The notes below the pieces were generated by a model. It did not search any database. It saw only the letters and a program-made list of their open reading frames with translations, and was not told the origin of the DNA. A DNA stretch of 64,000 nt, from the NCBI GenBank assembly GCA_947503305.1, contig CANNDF010000006.1, forward strand, positions 1 through 64,000, written 5' to 3'. The stretch is from an uncultured Dokdonia sp. (GTDB lineage Bacteria; Bacteroidota; Bacteroidia; Flavobacteriales; Flavobacteriaceae). Every line of letters starts with the position of its first letter. The first letter of the stretch is position 1. The position numbers were made by a program, and so were the translations under genes. Shown here in pieces: positions 8,793-18,363 of the stretch.

Positions 8793-9770
8793 TCAAGAAG
8801 TCATTAGTGTTTTGCTATTGACAAGTTTATGGGTAATCCAAAAATAACTAGCAGGGATCATAGGGATTACAATGTTTAAAAACCACATAAGGCTTGTAAT
8901 GAGTAGAATAGTAAACTCATTTGCACCTACAATTCTAAAAACAACAATAGCAACACCCCCTTTAATAACAACATCAAAAAACTGTAACATAGGTAATAGC
9001 GAGCTAATAAGATAAATCGTTGTTATGAGTGCCATACCCATTTCATATGAAATAGGTACATTAAATAATGTAAGCATAAAATAGAACTGATGCGAAAAAA
9101 TAAGATATCTTATCAAAGAAAATAACAAAGCTTTTGTTTTGATAGTTGTGGATATGGATCCCAAAAAAGCAGTTAATCGTTGCCATGAATATCCTTTATA
9201 ATTCAGAGATGACCTAGCAGTGACCAAATGAAGTATAATTATTATAAGTATCCCAGTAATGAGTATGATCAAATAATAGGGAAGGTATTCTTGAAATTGA
9301 ACAGCAATAAGTAAACCCATACCTATAACACCAAAAATGGTAGTGATCATCATTTGTAGCATATTGCCTAAAAAATTTAGAAAAACAATCTGTTTTCGTT
9401 TTTGTGATGGATAGCACATTGCTTTTGCACCATACTCTCCTATTTTGGCTGGTGTGACAAATGCAGTAAGATGTCCTTTTAGTACCTGTATACTGCTACT
9501 TTTTAAAGTTAATTTACGGCAATGACTCACGAGAGTTTGCCATTTTAAAATTTCAAAAAACCAATTAAAAAAAGACAATAATAGTAATATTGCAATATTA
9601 CTATACGATAAAATAAAATGTATATTTGCCTTATAGCCTGCAAAAAGAATATCAAAATCTTTGGTGATTTGTTGCCAGATAATAAAGAAAGCAATAATCA
9701 AAACTAAAAGTTTGATACCAAAGCTCAGGAATTGTTTAGATTTGTGGGACAGGGCTTCCATTTGTAACAA
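8793..9770 (-). CDS. Lysylphosphatidylglycerol synthase/UPF0104-type integral membrane protein
   Basis: 325 aa with about eight hydrophobic helices. It contains the family's flippase-like pattern: a loop with LKGHLTAFVTPAKIGEYGAKA and a late SLLPMLQFFDVVIKGG. It is coupled to the GT2 gene, which suggests joint work on a membrane glycan or glycolipid. Lipid or glycan transport is an inference from the family. Confidence 0.75.
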   Translation of the reverse strand: MLQMEALSHKSKQFLSFGIKLLVLIIAFFIIWQQITKDFDILFAGYKANIHFILSYSNIAILLLLSFFNWFFEILKWQTLVSHCRKLTLKSSSIQVLKGHLTAFVTPAKIGEYGAKAMCYPSQKRKQIVFLNFLGNMLQMMITTIFGVIGMGLLIAVQFQEYLPYYLIILITGILIIIILHLVTARSSLNYKGYSWQRLTAFLGSISTTIKTKALLFSLIRYLIFSHQFYFMLTLFNVPISYEMGMALITTIYLISSLLPMLQFFDVVIKGGVAIVVFRIVGANEFTILLITSLMWFLNIVIPMIPASYFWITHKLVNSKTLMTS

Positions 9771-9808
9771 AGTAACAAATAAACCTATATAAAACCATAA
9801 CTCTTCTT

Positions 9809-10363
9809 TTGAAACCAGAAAGAATCATATTAGGAATTGATCCAGGAACAACCATTATGGGCTTTGGACTCATAAAAGTGGTAGGAAAACAAATGGAGTT
9901 TATACAGCTTAATGAGTTGTTATTGTCAAAATATAATGATCCTTACGTGAAATTAAAGCTCATTTTCGAACGTACCATAGAGTTGATAGACAACTATCAC
10001 CCTGATGAAATTGCCATAGAAGCTCCTTTTTTTGGTAAAAATGTTCAGAGTATGCTTAAACTGGGTAGAGCACAGGGAGTTGCCATGGCTGCTGGATTGA
10101 GTAGAGAAATTCCAATTACAGAATACCTGCCTAAAAAAATAAAAATGGCCATTACAGGAAACGGAAATGCAAGTAAAGAGCAGGTCGCAAAAATGCTACA
10201 ATCCCTTCTTAAATTAAAGACTCTTCCTAAAAACTTAGACAGTACAGATGGACTTGCAGCTGCAGTATGTCATTTTTACAACTCAGGAAAAATAACATCA
10301 GGAAAACACTATACAGGTTGGGAAGCGTTTGTAAAACAGAACGAAAAAAGAGTGAAGAAATAA
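9809..10363 (+). CDS. ruvC: Holliday junction endonuclease RuvC
   Basis: 184 aa, close to the usual length. RuvC resolves Holliday junctions during recombination with RuvAB. The acidic active-site signature is complete: GIDPGT near residue 11, IAIEAPFF near 70, and DSTDGLAAAVCH towards the C-terminus. The start is TTG at 9809; it places the first motif at the usual distance and no suitable ATG exists. It is followed 21 bp later by hemW. Confidence 0.95.
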   Translation: MKPERIILGIDPGTTIMGFGLIKVVGKQMEFIQLNELLLSKYNDPYVKLKLIFERTIELIDNYHPDEIAIEAPFFGKNVQSMLKLGRAQGVAMAAGLSREIPITEYLPKKIKMAITGNGNASKEQVAKMLQSLLKLKTLPKNLDSTDGLAAAVCHFYNSGKITSGKHYTGWEAFVKQNEKRVKK

Positions 10364-10384
10364 TTCTGTACTCTACTATGATCA

Positions 10385-11518
10385 ATGGCAAGTATTTATA
10401 TCCATATTCCATTTTGTAAACAAGCCTGCCATTATTGTGACTTCCATTTTTCGACGTCTATGGGTAAAAAAGAAGCGATGATACAAGCTCTTATACATGA
10501 ACTCGAACTTCGGAAAGAAGAATTTAAAAATAAAACGGTTGATTGTATTTATTTTGGAGGAGGGACACCTTCTGTGTTAGAAACAGAAGAAATAAATCTT
10601 CTCATACAAAATGTATATCGTCATTATCAAATGAGTAAGACTCCTGAGATTACGCTAGAAGCAAATCCTGATGATCTTTCAGAAACTAAAATAATCACAT
10701 TGCATGATTCTGAGATTAATCGATTAAGTATTGGAGTGCAATCTTTTTTTGAGAAGGATTTAAGACTAATGAATCGTGCTCATACTGCTACAGAAGCACT
10801 TACTTCTATACAACTAGCGACAAACTATTTTACAAATTGTACGATAGATCTGATTTATGGAATCCCAGGCATGGATGCCTCTCGATGGATAGAAAATATA
10901 GAACAGGCATTGCAGTTAGGGGTACCTCATATTTCTGCATATGCACTCACGGTAGAGCCCAAAACAGCACTCGAAAAATTTATAAGAGAAGGAAGCATTG
11001 CTCCTGTAGAAGATGAAGTAGCACAAGAACATCATGCAATTCTTGTTCAGAAAATGGAAGCAGCGGGGTATGAGAATTATGAGTTTAGTAATTTTGGAAA
11101 ACCTGGATTTCATTCTAAGAATAATATGTCTTATTGGGAAGGTAAGAGTTATATAGGTATTGGTCCTGGAGCGCATAGCTATGATGGCAAACGTCGCGCA
11201 TGGAATGTAAGCAACAACCCCAAATACATACAATCTATTACTAAGGGTGTACTCCCTCAAGAAGTAGAAGTACTCAGTACTACAGATAGGTATAATGAAT
11301 ATGTGATGACCCGATTACGTACAAAGCGGGGAGTATCTCTTGTAGAAGTAAAATCAGATTATGGAGATAGCTTTCATGATTATTTAGTAAATCAAGCCCA
11401 AAAACATATAGAAGATCATTTTTTGTTTTTAGATGGAGACAGACTTTATGTGACAAAAAAAGGAAAATTCCTTAGTGATGGCCTTGCATCCGATTTATTC
11501 TTGTTAAATTTAGGGTAA
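10385..11518 (+). CDS. hemW: Radical SAM haem chaperone HemW
   Basis: 377 aa. The N-terminal iron-sulphur motif is IPFCKQACHYCDFHF (Cys 11, 15, 18), followed by YFGGGTPS, EANPDDL, SIGVQSF and the late GIGPGAHSYDG. It ends with a winged-helix-like domain (YNEYVMTRLRTKRGVS). The CDF form and the length fit HemW rather than the true coproporphyrinogen oxidase HemN. HemW carries haem and hands it to haem proteins. Chromosomal order ruvC-hemW is otherwise unremarkable. Confidence 0.92.
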   Translation: MASIYIHIPFCKQACHYCDFHFSTSMGKKEAMIQALIHELELRKEEFKNKTVDCIYFGGGTPSVLETEEINLLIQNVYRHYQMSKTPEITLEANPDDLSETKIITLHDSEINRLSIGVQSFFEKDLRLMNRAHTATEALTSIQLATNYFTNCTIDLIYGIPGMDASRWIENIEQALQLGVPHISAYALTVEPKTALEKFIREGSIAPVEDEVAQEHHAILVQKMEAAGYENYEFSNFGKPGFHSKNNMSYWEGKSYIGIGPGAHSYDGKRRAWNVSNNPKYIQSITKGVLPQEVEVLSTTDRYNEYVMTRLRTKRGVSLVEVKSDYGDSFHDYLVNQAQKHIEDHFLFLDGDRLYVTKKGKFLSDGLASDLFLLNLG

Positions 11519-11533
11519 AATCAAGCCCATTTT

Positions 11534-12283
11534 TTGAAAGCACATATCACTCATAATAATCAGACATTTACAGTAGATTTTTCAATGCCCATAGACCTTT
11601 CTATCCCATTATGTGATGGAAGCACAAATCCAGTTGCATGGTATCTGGACAGACCTAAGATTACACCTGTAAAAACCGACAATTGGATAGGTAGTGTAAG
11701 TGAGGGAGGAGATGTAAATTTTAATACTATTACGTTCAATCCTCATGCACACGGAACCCATACAGAGAGCGTAGGACATATTACAGAAAAAGTCCATAGT
11801 ATCAATAAAAGTCTTACGCAATTTTTCTTTTTGGCAGAAGTAATTACAGTGGCTCCAGAACAGCGAGGTGAAGATTATGTAATTTCAAAAAAGCAAATTG
11901 ACTATGATCTTAAAGGGAAATCTCCCGAAGCATTAATCATAAGGACATTACCCAATACGAGTGATAAAAAATCGAAGGAATGGTCACATACCAATTGGCC
12001 ATATATAGAAGAAGAAGCAATGGTACGCTTTCGCGAAAGCGGTATCAAGCACCTCCTTATTGATCTTCCAAGTGTCGATCGGGAAAAAGATGACGGAGAA
12101 CTTAAAGCACATCGCGCTTTTTGGGATGTAGACGGTTCTATCCGAATGGACGCTACGATTACAGAAATGATTTATGTTCCTCATAAAATAATAGACGGAA
12201 CATACCTTCTTAATCTTCAAATTGCACCCTTTGAAAACGATGCTACACCAAGTAAGCCTATTCTATATAAAATAGAAGGATAA
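11534..12283 (+). CDS. Cyclase family protein (kynurenine formamidase-like)
   Basis: 249 aa. The metal site of the cyclase/formamidase fold is visible as NPHAHGTHTES, with Glu in place of the commoner Asp. The C-terminal part has IDLPSVDREKDDGELKAHRAFW. The start is TTG at 11534, 15 bp after the hemW stop. Substrate unknown; no tryptophan-degradation genes are next to it. The third palindrome copy (12027) encodes RFRES. Confidence 0.8.
   Translation: MKAHITHNNQTFTVDFSMPIDLSIPLCDGSTNPVAWYLDRPKITPVKTDNWIGSVSEGGDVNFNTITFNPHAHGTHTESVGHITEKVHSINKSLTQFFFLAEVITVAPEQRGEDYVISKKQIDYDLKGKSPEALIIRTLPNTSDKKSKEWSHTNWPYIEEEAMVRFRESGIKHLLIDLPSVDREKDDGELKAHRAFWDVDGSIRMDATITEMIYVPHKIIDGTYLLNLQIAPFENDATPSKPILYKIEG
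12027..12040. repeat. Dispersed 14-bp palindrome, copy 3 (in cyclase gene)
   Basis: Perfect GCTTTCGCGAAAGC, read in the frame giving RFRES. Confidence 0.95.
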
Positions 12284-12310
12284 GCTTACTTTTTATAACT
12301 AAAAAAGTAT

Positions 12311-12655
12311 ATGAAAACAACATTAAAACTTGAAGAAATAGCTCAGTTTGTTTTTGGGATATACTTGTTTAGTACATTACCTTATGCTTGGTGGTGGTTT
12401 TTAGTACTATTGCTTACTCCCGATATTGGAATGATAGGGTACCTTTTTGGGAATAAAACGGGGGCATTGTTATATAACAGCTTTCATCATAAAGGAATTG
12501 CCATATCGTTATATTTATTAGGCATCTATATTCAAGAAAATAGCATTCAGTTAGTCGGAGTTATTCTTTTTACACATGCAGCATTTGATAGAATACTGGG
12601 CTATGGATTAAAGTATGAAAAGGGATTTAAATTTACACATCTAGACGATTTATAA
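12311..12655 (+). CDS. DUF4260 family membrane protein
   Basis: 114 aa with three or four hydrophobic helices. Family landmarks are LLTPDIGMIGYLFGNKTGALLYN and the C-terminal THAAFDRILGYGLKY. It is an inner-membrane protein of unknown function, 27 bp after the cyclase gene. Confidence 0.85.
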   Translation: MKTTLKLEEIAQFVFGIYLFSTLPYAWWWFLVLLLTPDIGMIGYLFGNKTGALLYNSFHHKGIAISLYLLGIYIQENSIQLVGVILFTHAAFDRILGYGLKYEKGFKFTHLDDL

Positions 12656-12705
12656 AAAGAGAAACCTTCTTCCAAACGCCAAAGGGGATTTAGTATATTT
12701 ACAAT

Positions 12706-13323
12706 ATGGAGTTTTTATTTATAGGACTTGCCGCTGGAGGTATCATCGCTTATTTTTTGTACAGTCGCTTTACAAAATTTGGGACTAAGAAAGCCACGCA
12801 ATCACAATCTGTTGTTTTGATGGAGCGTATACGTAGTGTATGTAAGTTTATAACTGTGGAAGGAGATTTTGCAGAGATATACCATTATGAAAACCTTAAA
12901 ACAAAGTGGATAGAAAAATTATTAGGGACTAAAAAAGCATTAGTACTTATAGATGCAAAAGCGCATATAGGTTTTGATCTTACAAAGATTAAAATGGATG
13001 CAAATGTAGAGACCAAAACCATACGCTTATATGATTTTCCAAAGCCAGAACTAATGTCTATAGAAACAGATTTTAAGTTTTATGATAAGAAAGAAGGCTG
13101 GGCAAATCCCCTTACCAGTACAGACCTTACTGAAATTAATAAAGAGGCAAAACAACATATAGTAGATAAGATTCCAGAAAGCGGACTATATAAAGAAGCC
13201 TCTAGACAAGCGCTAGATACTATTGTCTTAATTCAGAAATTGGTAGAAACCATAGGTTGGCAACTTAATTATGATGCTTTGTCCGTAACATCCAGTGACA
13301 CTATAAAACAAATAGAGTCGTGA
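12706..13323 (+). CDS. DUF4230 family protein
   Basis: 205 aa. An N-terminal membrane anchor (about 1-20) is followed by the DUF4230 domain: VCKFITVEGDFAEIYHYEN and ALVLIDAKAHIGFDLTKI. The function of the family is unknown. Its stop overlaps the GTG start of the next gene, so the two are translationally coupled. Confidence 0.85.
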   Translation: MEFLFIGLAAGGIIAYFLYSRFTKFGTKKATQSQSVVLMERIRSVCKFITVEGDFAEIYHYENLKTKWIEKLLGTKKALVLIDAKAHIGFDLTKIKMDANVETKTIRLYDFPKPELMSIETDFKFYDKKEGWANPLTSTDLTEINKEAKQHIVDKIPESGLYKEASRQALDTIVLIQKLVETIGWQLNYDALSVTSSDTIKQIES

Positions 13324-13814
13324 TACATTTTATATTTGGAAATACAGGAGCTGGTAAAACTACCTATGCCCTTGCATTAAAAGAACAAGAGCAAGGCATT
13401 ATTTTTTCTATAGATCATTGGAACAAAACCCTTTTTTTAGAGGATAAGACTCCTGGAGATGGTGTTGATTGGTTTTTAGAGCGTATTCGGCGATCAGATA
13501 CAATGATACAATCATTAGTAACTCAACTGGCAGGAGTAGGAACCCCTGCAATTCTGGATTTAGGATTTGCAAAAAGAAAACGACGAGAAGAATTTTATAA
13601 GTATGCAAGAGAAAATAAGATCCCATACCAACTTCATTTTTTAGATATTCCTAAAAGCATTAGAAGAGAACGTGTTCATTCTCGTAATAAAACGAAAGGA
13701 GAAACATTTCAATTTGAAGTATCAGATAGTGATTTTGAATTTATGGAAGATTGGTTTGAAACCCTTACCCCAGCAGAATTAAAAATAGCAATCCATATAA
13801 CAGACAGATCATGA
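13320..13814 (+). CDS. P-loop ATPase/kinase-like protein
   Basis: 164 aa. A Walker A motif is at residues 7-15 (GNTGAGKTT). A DLGF and an Arg-rich lid (SIRRERVHSRN) follow, as in small AAA/zeta-toxin-like phosphotransferases. The start is GTG at 13320, overlapping the previous stop; its stop overlaps the next ATG. It is the middle gene of a tight operon. No antitoxin partner is apparent, so a housekeeping kinase is likelier than a toxin. Confidence 0.75.
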   Translation: MIHFIFGNTGAGKTTYALALKEQEQGIIFSIDHWNKTLFLEDKTPGDGVDWFLERIRRSDTMIQSLVTQLAGVGTPAILDLGFAKRKRREEFYKYARENKIPYQLHFLDIPKSIRRERVHSRNKTKGETFQFEVSDSDFEFMEDWFETLTPAELKIAIHITDRS

Positions 13815-14746
13815 TACAGCGCCTCTTTTTTATATGGATTTTTTGTAGTACACTCATGTTATATAGCCAAAACTATAATCATGTAGATGCTACAATTTCA
13901 TTTTACCCTAGTACTTTTCCGAATGCCCAAAGTCTGGCCTCTAAAATTGCAACTGATTTTTCAGAACCTATGGAGCAACTACGTGCAGGGTATTCCTGGT
14001 TAATTCATAATGTAGCCTACGATCCCCAAGAGTATTATACGTACCAATTTCAATATCGATTATTGGAAGAGCGCAATGAAAAAATGGCCGAATCTCGTGA
14101 AGGGATCATTCAACGGACAGTCACAGAAAGCATAGCTGTATGTGAAGGATATGCACTTACATTAGAACGACTATGTGAATATCTAGGGATCAATGCATAT
14201 GTAGTACGTGGAGATACAAAAACACAACCCTCTGATATAGGGAGGCCTTTTGATAAAAATCATATGTGGATGGTAGCATTAATTGATCAAAAACCTATTC
14301 TTCTTGATCCTACTTGGGGAGCAGGAAGATATAATGGAGGGTTTATAAAATCACCCTCATATACATATTTTGATACACCTCCTTCTCAGTTTTTAAAAAA
14401 TCATTATCCAGAAGTATTCAGTGATGCGTATGTAGATGATAAGATATCAAAAGAAACATTTAGCCTTCAACCATTACTTATTAGCACAGAACTTACAATT
14501 AACGATGTATCTCCTCAAGACGGGGTGTTAAAGTCAAAGTCATTATCAAAAGGAATCGTATTTTCGTTAAAAGATTTGCAGGCAACTCAAATTTCATATA
14601 CCCTAGATGCGAGCAAAAAAATGAATGTTGACTTTAAAAATGGGTTAGGAGAAGTCCAATTTACTATCCAAAGAAAAACGAAAGCGCAGTCACTAGTCAT
14701 TTATGTAGATGATCAACCTGTTATTGGGTATAAAATTAAAAAGTAA
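13811..14746 (+). CDS. Secreted transglutaminase-like protein
   Basis: 311 aa with a signal peptide (about 1-19, ends LMLYSQ). The transglutaminase/papain-like core carries the Cys near residue 111 (AVCEGYALTLERLC), the His in DKNHMWMVALID and the Asp in LLDPTWGAGRYN, forming the expected triad. A C-terminal beta domain follows at about 225-311. It probably acts in the periplasm on peptides or peptidoglycan-linked substrates. It overlaps its neighbours on both sides. Confidence 0.85.
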   Translation: MIQRLFFIWIFCSTLMLYSQNYNHVDATISFYPSTFPNAQSLASKIATDFSEPMEQLRAGYSWLIHNVAYDPQEYYTYQFQYRLLEERNEKMAESREGIIQRTVTESIAVCEGYALTLERLCEYLGINAYVVRGDTKTQPSDIGRPFDKNHMWMVALIDQKPILLDPTWGAGRYNGGFIKSPSYTYFDTPPSQFLKNHYPEVFSDAYVDDKISKETFSLQPLLISTELTINDVSPQDGVLKSKSLSKGIVFSLKDLQATQISYTLDASKKMNVDFKNGLGEVQFTIQRKTKAQSLVIYVDDQPVIGYKIKK

Positions 14747-15102
14747 TGCATATAGAAGCCTTGAGAGAATATTGTATTTCAAAAAAAGGAGTGACAGAAG
14801 AATTTCCTTTTGATGAAGTAACATTGGTGTTTAAAGTAATGGGAAAGATGTTTGCCTTAAGTGGTCTAGAACGTATACCAGCTGCAGTAAATCTAAAGTG
14901 TGACCCAGAGCGTTCTGCAGCCCTTAGAGAAGAATATGATGGAGCAATTACAGGAGCTTTTCATATGAACAAATTGCATTGGAATACGGTCATTTTACAA
15001 GAAGTACCTCCTAAACTTATACAGGAATTGATTGATCATTCCTATGAATTAGTCGTACAGAAAATGACAAAAAAATTACGCACCGAATTAGAAAATTTAT
15101 AA
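14746..15102 (+). CDS. MmcQ/YjbR family protein
   Basis: 118 aa, usual length. Typical pattern: EYCISKKGVTEEFPFDEVTLVFKVMGKMFAL, then VNLKCDPERSAALREEY and MNKLHWNTVIL. The fold is related to double-wing DNA-binding proteins, but no role has been established. The ATG overlaps the stop of the transglutaminase gene. Confidence 0.9.
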   Translation: MHIEALREYCISKKGVTEEFPFDEVTLVFKVMGKMFALSGLERIPAAVNLKCDPERSAALREEYDGAITGAFHMNKLHWNTVILQEVPPKLIQELIDHSYELVVQKMTKKLRTELENL

Positions 15103-15157
15103 CAAGATACCAAACTACATTTCTTAAAAATACTAGGTATTACCTCACTCAATTTTA

Positions 15158-16930
15158 ATGACCGATCCTGCTCAGTTTTATAATGCCCAATTAAAAGAAC
15201 ATCAAGCAATACTGCTTACACTTAAAAATAAACTTAATCTATCTAGTACGTTACGCCTTGCTGTTTTTATAGGCATTGCTATAGGGTTGTATTTTACTTT
15301 TGGGAATTGGATTTTTTTTATGGGTATACTACTCTTAGGGATAGGAGCATTTGTAGTTCTGGTAACACGTCATAGCAAACTAAGATATGATCGAGATATC
15401 ACAGAAAAACTAATTGCTATAAATGAAACAGAATTACGAGTAAAAAATCGTGATTACCATGACCTTCCCACGGGGTCATCTTACCAAGACGGACTTCATT
15501 TTTATAGTCAGGATATTGATCTTTTTGGGAGAGGCTCCTTTTTCCAATATCTTAATAGAACAGCATTAGATAGTGGGTCTAGTGTTCTTGCAGGACTATT
15601 AAAAGAAAATGTAATTGCAGATATTTCAGAGAAACAAAAAGCGATACAAGAATTAAGTAAGTTACCAGAATGGCGTCAGCATTTTTCTGCGGTGGCATCT
15701 TTGGTACATACTGAGGTATCAGTTACAACAGTTACAAAATGGTTAGCAACGTATAAGGCATTTATTCCCAAAGGGACAAAAATAGGTACTCGAGTGTTTT
15801 CGATACTATCTATCATTGCTATTGCATTGTATTTTTTAGGATTTATTCATGGAGGGTTAGTAATAGGATGGTTTGTAATAGGGCTTGCAATTGTAGGACG
15901 GTTTGTAAAGAAAATAAATCTATTATCAAGTCATACAGGCAAGATTCAAAGCACCTTTGATCAGTATTATAAGTTACTTGCCTTACTTGAAGAGCAAGAA
16001 TTTGTAAGCAGTATGCTTTCGCGAAAGCGCACTCAAATCATTACTACATCTCAAAAAGCTTCTCAGGTAGTACATACGTTTTCAAAGCATCTGGATGCAC
16101 TGGATCAAAGGATGAATATATTGGTTGGAATTTTTACTAACGGGCTTTTTTTGAGGGACCTTGCTATTGTAAGTGATATGGAGATGTGGATAGACACACA
16201 TCATAAAGAAGTAGCACAATGGTTTGAAGTAATTGCCTTTTTTGATGCCTATAATAGTTTAGGAAATTATGGTTTTAATCATCCTTCCCATACCTATCCA
16301 GAAATTACAGATACCCAAAACACAATACAAGCAATAGGAACGACACATCCCTTACTTAACCCTGAAACGGCTATTCTTAATGATATTACTATAGATCGAG
16401 AGCAGTTTTTTATTATTACAGGAGCCAATATGGCAGGTAAGAGTACATTTTTACGTACGGTTGCTTTGCAAATTGTAATGAGTAATATAGGATTACCCGT
16501 TTGTGCAAAAAACGCTAGCTATACTCCTATTAAGTTAATTACAAGTATGCGCACTACAGACAGTCTTACAGATGATGAAAGCTATTTCTTTAGTGAATTA
16601 AAACGCCTTAAGTTTATTGTAGATGAGATCAAGAAAGATCGGTATTTTATCATTTTGGATGAGATCTTAAAAGGAACTAATAGCACGGATAAAGCGATAG
16701 GATCTCGTAAGTTTGTAGATAAATTGGTGCACTCAAAATCTACGGGTATTATTGCCACTCACGATCTCAGTTTATGTGAAGCATCTGATGATTTGCCTCA
16801 AGTAAAAAATTACTACTTTGATGCTCGTATAGAAAATGACGAGTTGTATTTTGACTATACTTTTAAGGAAGGAATTTGTCAGAATATGAATGCTAGTTTT
16901 CTATTAAAAAAGATGAAAATTGTAGATTAG
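15158..16930 (+). CDS. Membrane-anchored MutS-like ATPase
   Basis: 590 aa. Two pairs of membrane helices lie at about 30-70 and 215-250, then helical lever/clamp-like segments, then a MutS ATPase domain from about 400. Walker A is TGANMAGKSTFLRT near 421, Walker B is YFIILDEILKGTNSTDKA, and the signature MRTTDSLTDDESYFF lies between. It lacks the mismatch-recognition domains of MutS1, and the membrane helices exclude a classical repair role. Such proteins are widespread in Bacteroidota with no known function. The palindrome at 16015 encodes LSRKR. Confidence 0.85.
   Translation: MTDPAQFYNAQLKEHQAILLTLKNKLNLSSTLRLAVFIGIAIGLYFTFGNWIFFMGILLLGIGAFVVLVTRHSKLRYDRDITEKLIAINETELRVKNRDYHDLPTGSSYQDGLHFYSQDIDLFGRGSFFQYLNRTALDSGSSVLAGLLKENVIADISEKQKAIQELSKLPEWRQHFSAVASLVHTEVSVTTVTKWLATYKAFIPKGTKIGTRVFSILSIIAIALYFLGFIHGGLVIGWFVIGLAIVGRFVKKINLLSSHTGKIQSTFDQYYKLLALLEEQEFVSSMLSRKRTQIITTSQKASQVVHTFSKHLDALDQRMNILVGIFTNGLFLRDLAIVSDMEMWIDTHHKEVAQWFEVIAFFDAYNSLGNYGFNHPSHTYPEITDTQNTIQAIGTTHPLLNPETAILNDITIDREQFFIITGANMAGKSTFLRTVALQIVMSNIGLPVCAKNASYTPIKLITSMRTTDSLTDDESYFFSELKRLKFIVDEIKKDRYFIILDEILKGTNSTDKAIGSRKFVDKLVHSKSTGIIATHDLSLCEASDDLPQVKNYYFDARIENDELYFDYTFKEGICQNMNASFLLKKMKIVD
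16015..16028. repeat. Dispersed 14-bp palindrome, copy 4 (in MutS-like gene)
   Basis: Perfect GCTTTCGCGAAAGC, read as LSRK in the lever region. Confidence 0.95.
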
Positions 16931-16955
16931 TACTTTAATTATAAAACCAATTCAT

Positions 16956-17327
16956 ATGAAATTAGGAGCATTTTCGGCAAGTCTTAGTGTCAAGGATATT
17001 CACGCATCAAAAACTTTTTATGAATATCTGGGTTTTGAAGTATTTGCTGGGGATATAGAGCGTAACTATTTGATTATGAAAAATGGGAATGCGCTCATAG
17101 GTCTTTTTCAAGGAATGTTTGAAAATAACATACTAACCTTTAACCCTGGATGGGATGAAAATGCAAGTAAACTAGATTCTTTTGATGATGTACGCGCTAT
17201 CCAAAAAAAGCTACAATCAAAAGGAGTATCCCTCCTTTCGGAAGCAGATGAAACAACCTCAGGTCCTGCAAGTTGTATGTTGACCGACCCTGATGGAAAT
17301 ACAATTCTTATTGACCAACATGTATAA
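16956..17327 (+). CDS. VOC (glyoxalase-like) family protein
   Basis: 123 aa. The fold signature is LGAFSASLSVKDIHASKTFY at the start and ASCMLTDPDGNTILIDQH at the end, as in vicinal-oxygen-chelate proteins. Substrate unknown. Confidence 0.88.
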   Translation: MKLGAFSASLSVKDIHASKTFYEYLGFEVFAGDIERNYLIMKNGNALIGLFQGMFENNILTFNPGWDENASKLDSFDDVRAIQKKLQSKGVSLLSEADETTSGPASCMLTDPDGNTILIDQHV

Positions 17328-17338
17328 TATAGATTCTA

Positions 17339-18340
17339 TTGGATAGTTTAACACAGATTGTACTAGGAGCGGCCGTAGGAGAAGCAGTACTTGGGAAAAA
17401 AGTAGGAAATAAAGCAATGCTTTGGGGAGCTATAGCGGGTACAATTCCAGATCTTGATGTGATTGCTCGATTTCTTACAGATACCATTACAGCAACAGAA
17501 ATGCATCGTGGTTTTAGTCATTCCATTATATTTTCAATAGTCATGGCACCTATTTTTGGGTGGCTCGTGACAAAAATCTATAAGCGCTTAGAGGTAGGGT
17601 GGCGTGACTGGACAAAACTTTTTTTCTGGGGGTTGTTTACACATCCCTTACTAGATGCTTTTACCACCTGGGGCACTCAATTATTCTGGCCATGGGATTG
17701 GAGACTAGCCTTCAATAGTATTTTTGTTATCGATCCTTTTTATACAGTTCCGTTTTTGATATGTGTAGTTTGGGCTATGTTTTACAAACGAAACAATCCC
17801 ATACGATCAAAAATAAACCGCTGGGGAATCTACTTAAGTACCACCTATTTATTGCTTACTGTTGTTATAAAATATTTTGCACACCAGTCGTTTTCTCGAG
17901 CTCTAGAATCTCAAAATATCAACTATACTCAAATATCTACCCGACCAGCGCCCTTAAATACAATTGTATGGAATGCTAATGTAGATGCAGGAGATCGATA
18001 CCTCATAGGGGATTATTCGTTTTTTGATACCCAGCCTATTACTTTTAAAAGCTACCCCAAGAAGAGAACCATTTCTAAGACACTTGCATCGAGAGATGAG
18101 GTGCAACGATTGATAACAATTTCCGAAGGATGGTATATTCTTGACCAAGAAGAAGGACAATGGGTATATAGTGATTTACGTTTTGGGCTAATTTCCATAG
18201 ATCCAGAAAAACCTCAGTTTGTATTTAGATATCTACTAGACGAAAAAGACGGAACAATCATAGCAACTGAAGATCGCCCACAACCTGAAAGTGCGGGAGC
18301 TGTTTTTGGAACTCTCTGGCAACGGATACTAGGGAATTAA
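17339..18340 (+). CDS. YdjM-like membrane-bound metal-dependent hydrolase
   Basis: 333 aa. The N-terminus is diagnostic: MDSLTQIVLGAAVGEAVLGKK, GTIPDLDVI and the metal-site MHRGFSHSIIF, followed by THPLLDAFTTWGTQLF. Several membrane helices are followed by a C-terminal soluble domain. The start is TTG at 17339, 11 bp after the VOC gene; no ATG fits. Activity unknown. Confidence 0.85.
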   Translation: MDSLTQIVLGAAVGEAVLGKKVGNKAMLWGAIAGTIPDLDVIARFLTDTITATEMHRGFSHSIIFSIVMAPIFGWLVTKIYKRLEVGWRDWTKLFFWGLFTHPLLDAFTTWGTQLFWPWDWRLAFNSIFVIDPFYTVPFLICVVWAMFYKRNNPIRSKINRWGIYLSTTYLLLTVVIKYFAHQSFSRALESQNINYTQISTRPAPLNTIVWNANVDAGDRYLIGDYSFFDTQPITFKSYPKKRTISKTLASRDEVQRLITISEGWYILDQEEGQWVYSDLRFGLISIDPEKPQFVFRYLLDEKDGTIIATEDRPQPESAGAVFGTLWQRILGN

Positions 18341-18363
18341 TAAAAATACATTTTGCAATAACT

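Noticed and set aside
13320-13814. P-loop protein as a zeta-type toxin
   Set aside because: No antitoxin gene is adjacent; it sits in a tight operon of housekeeping-type genes.
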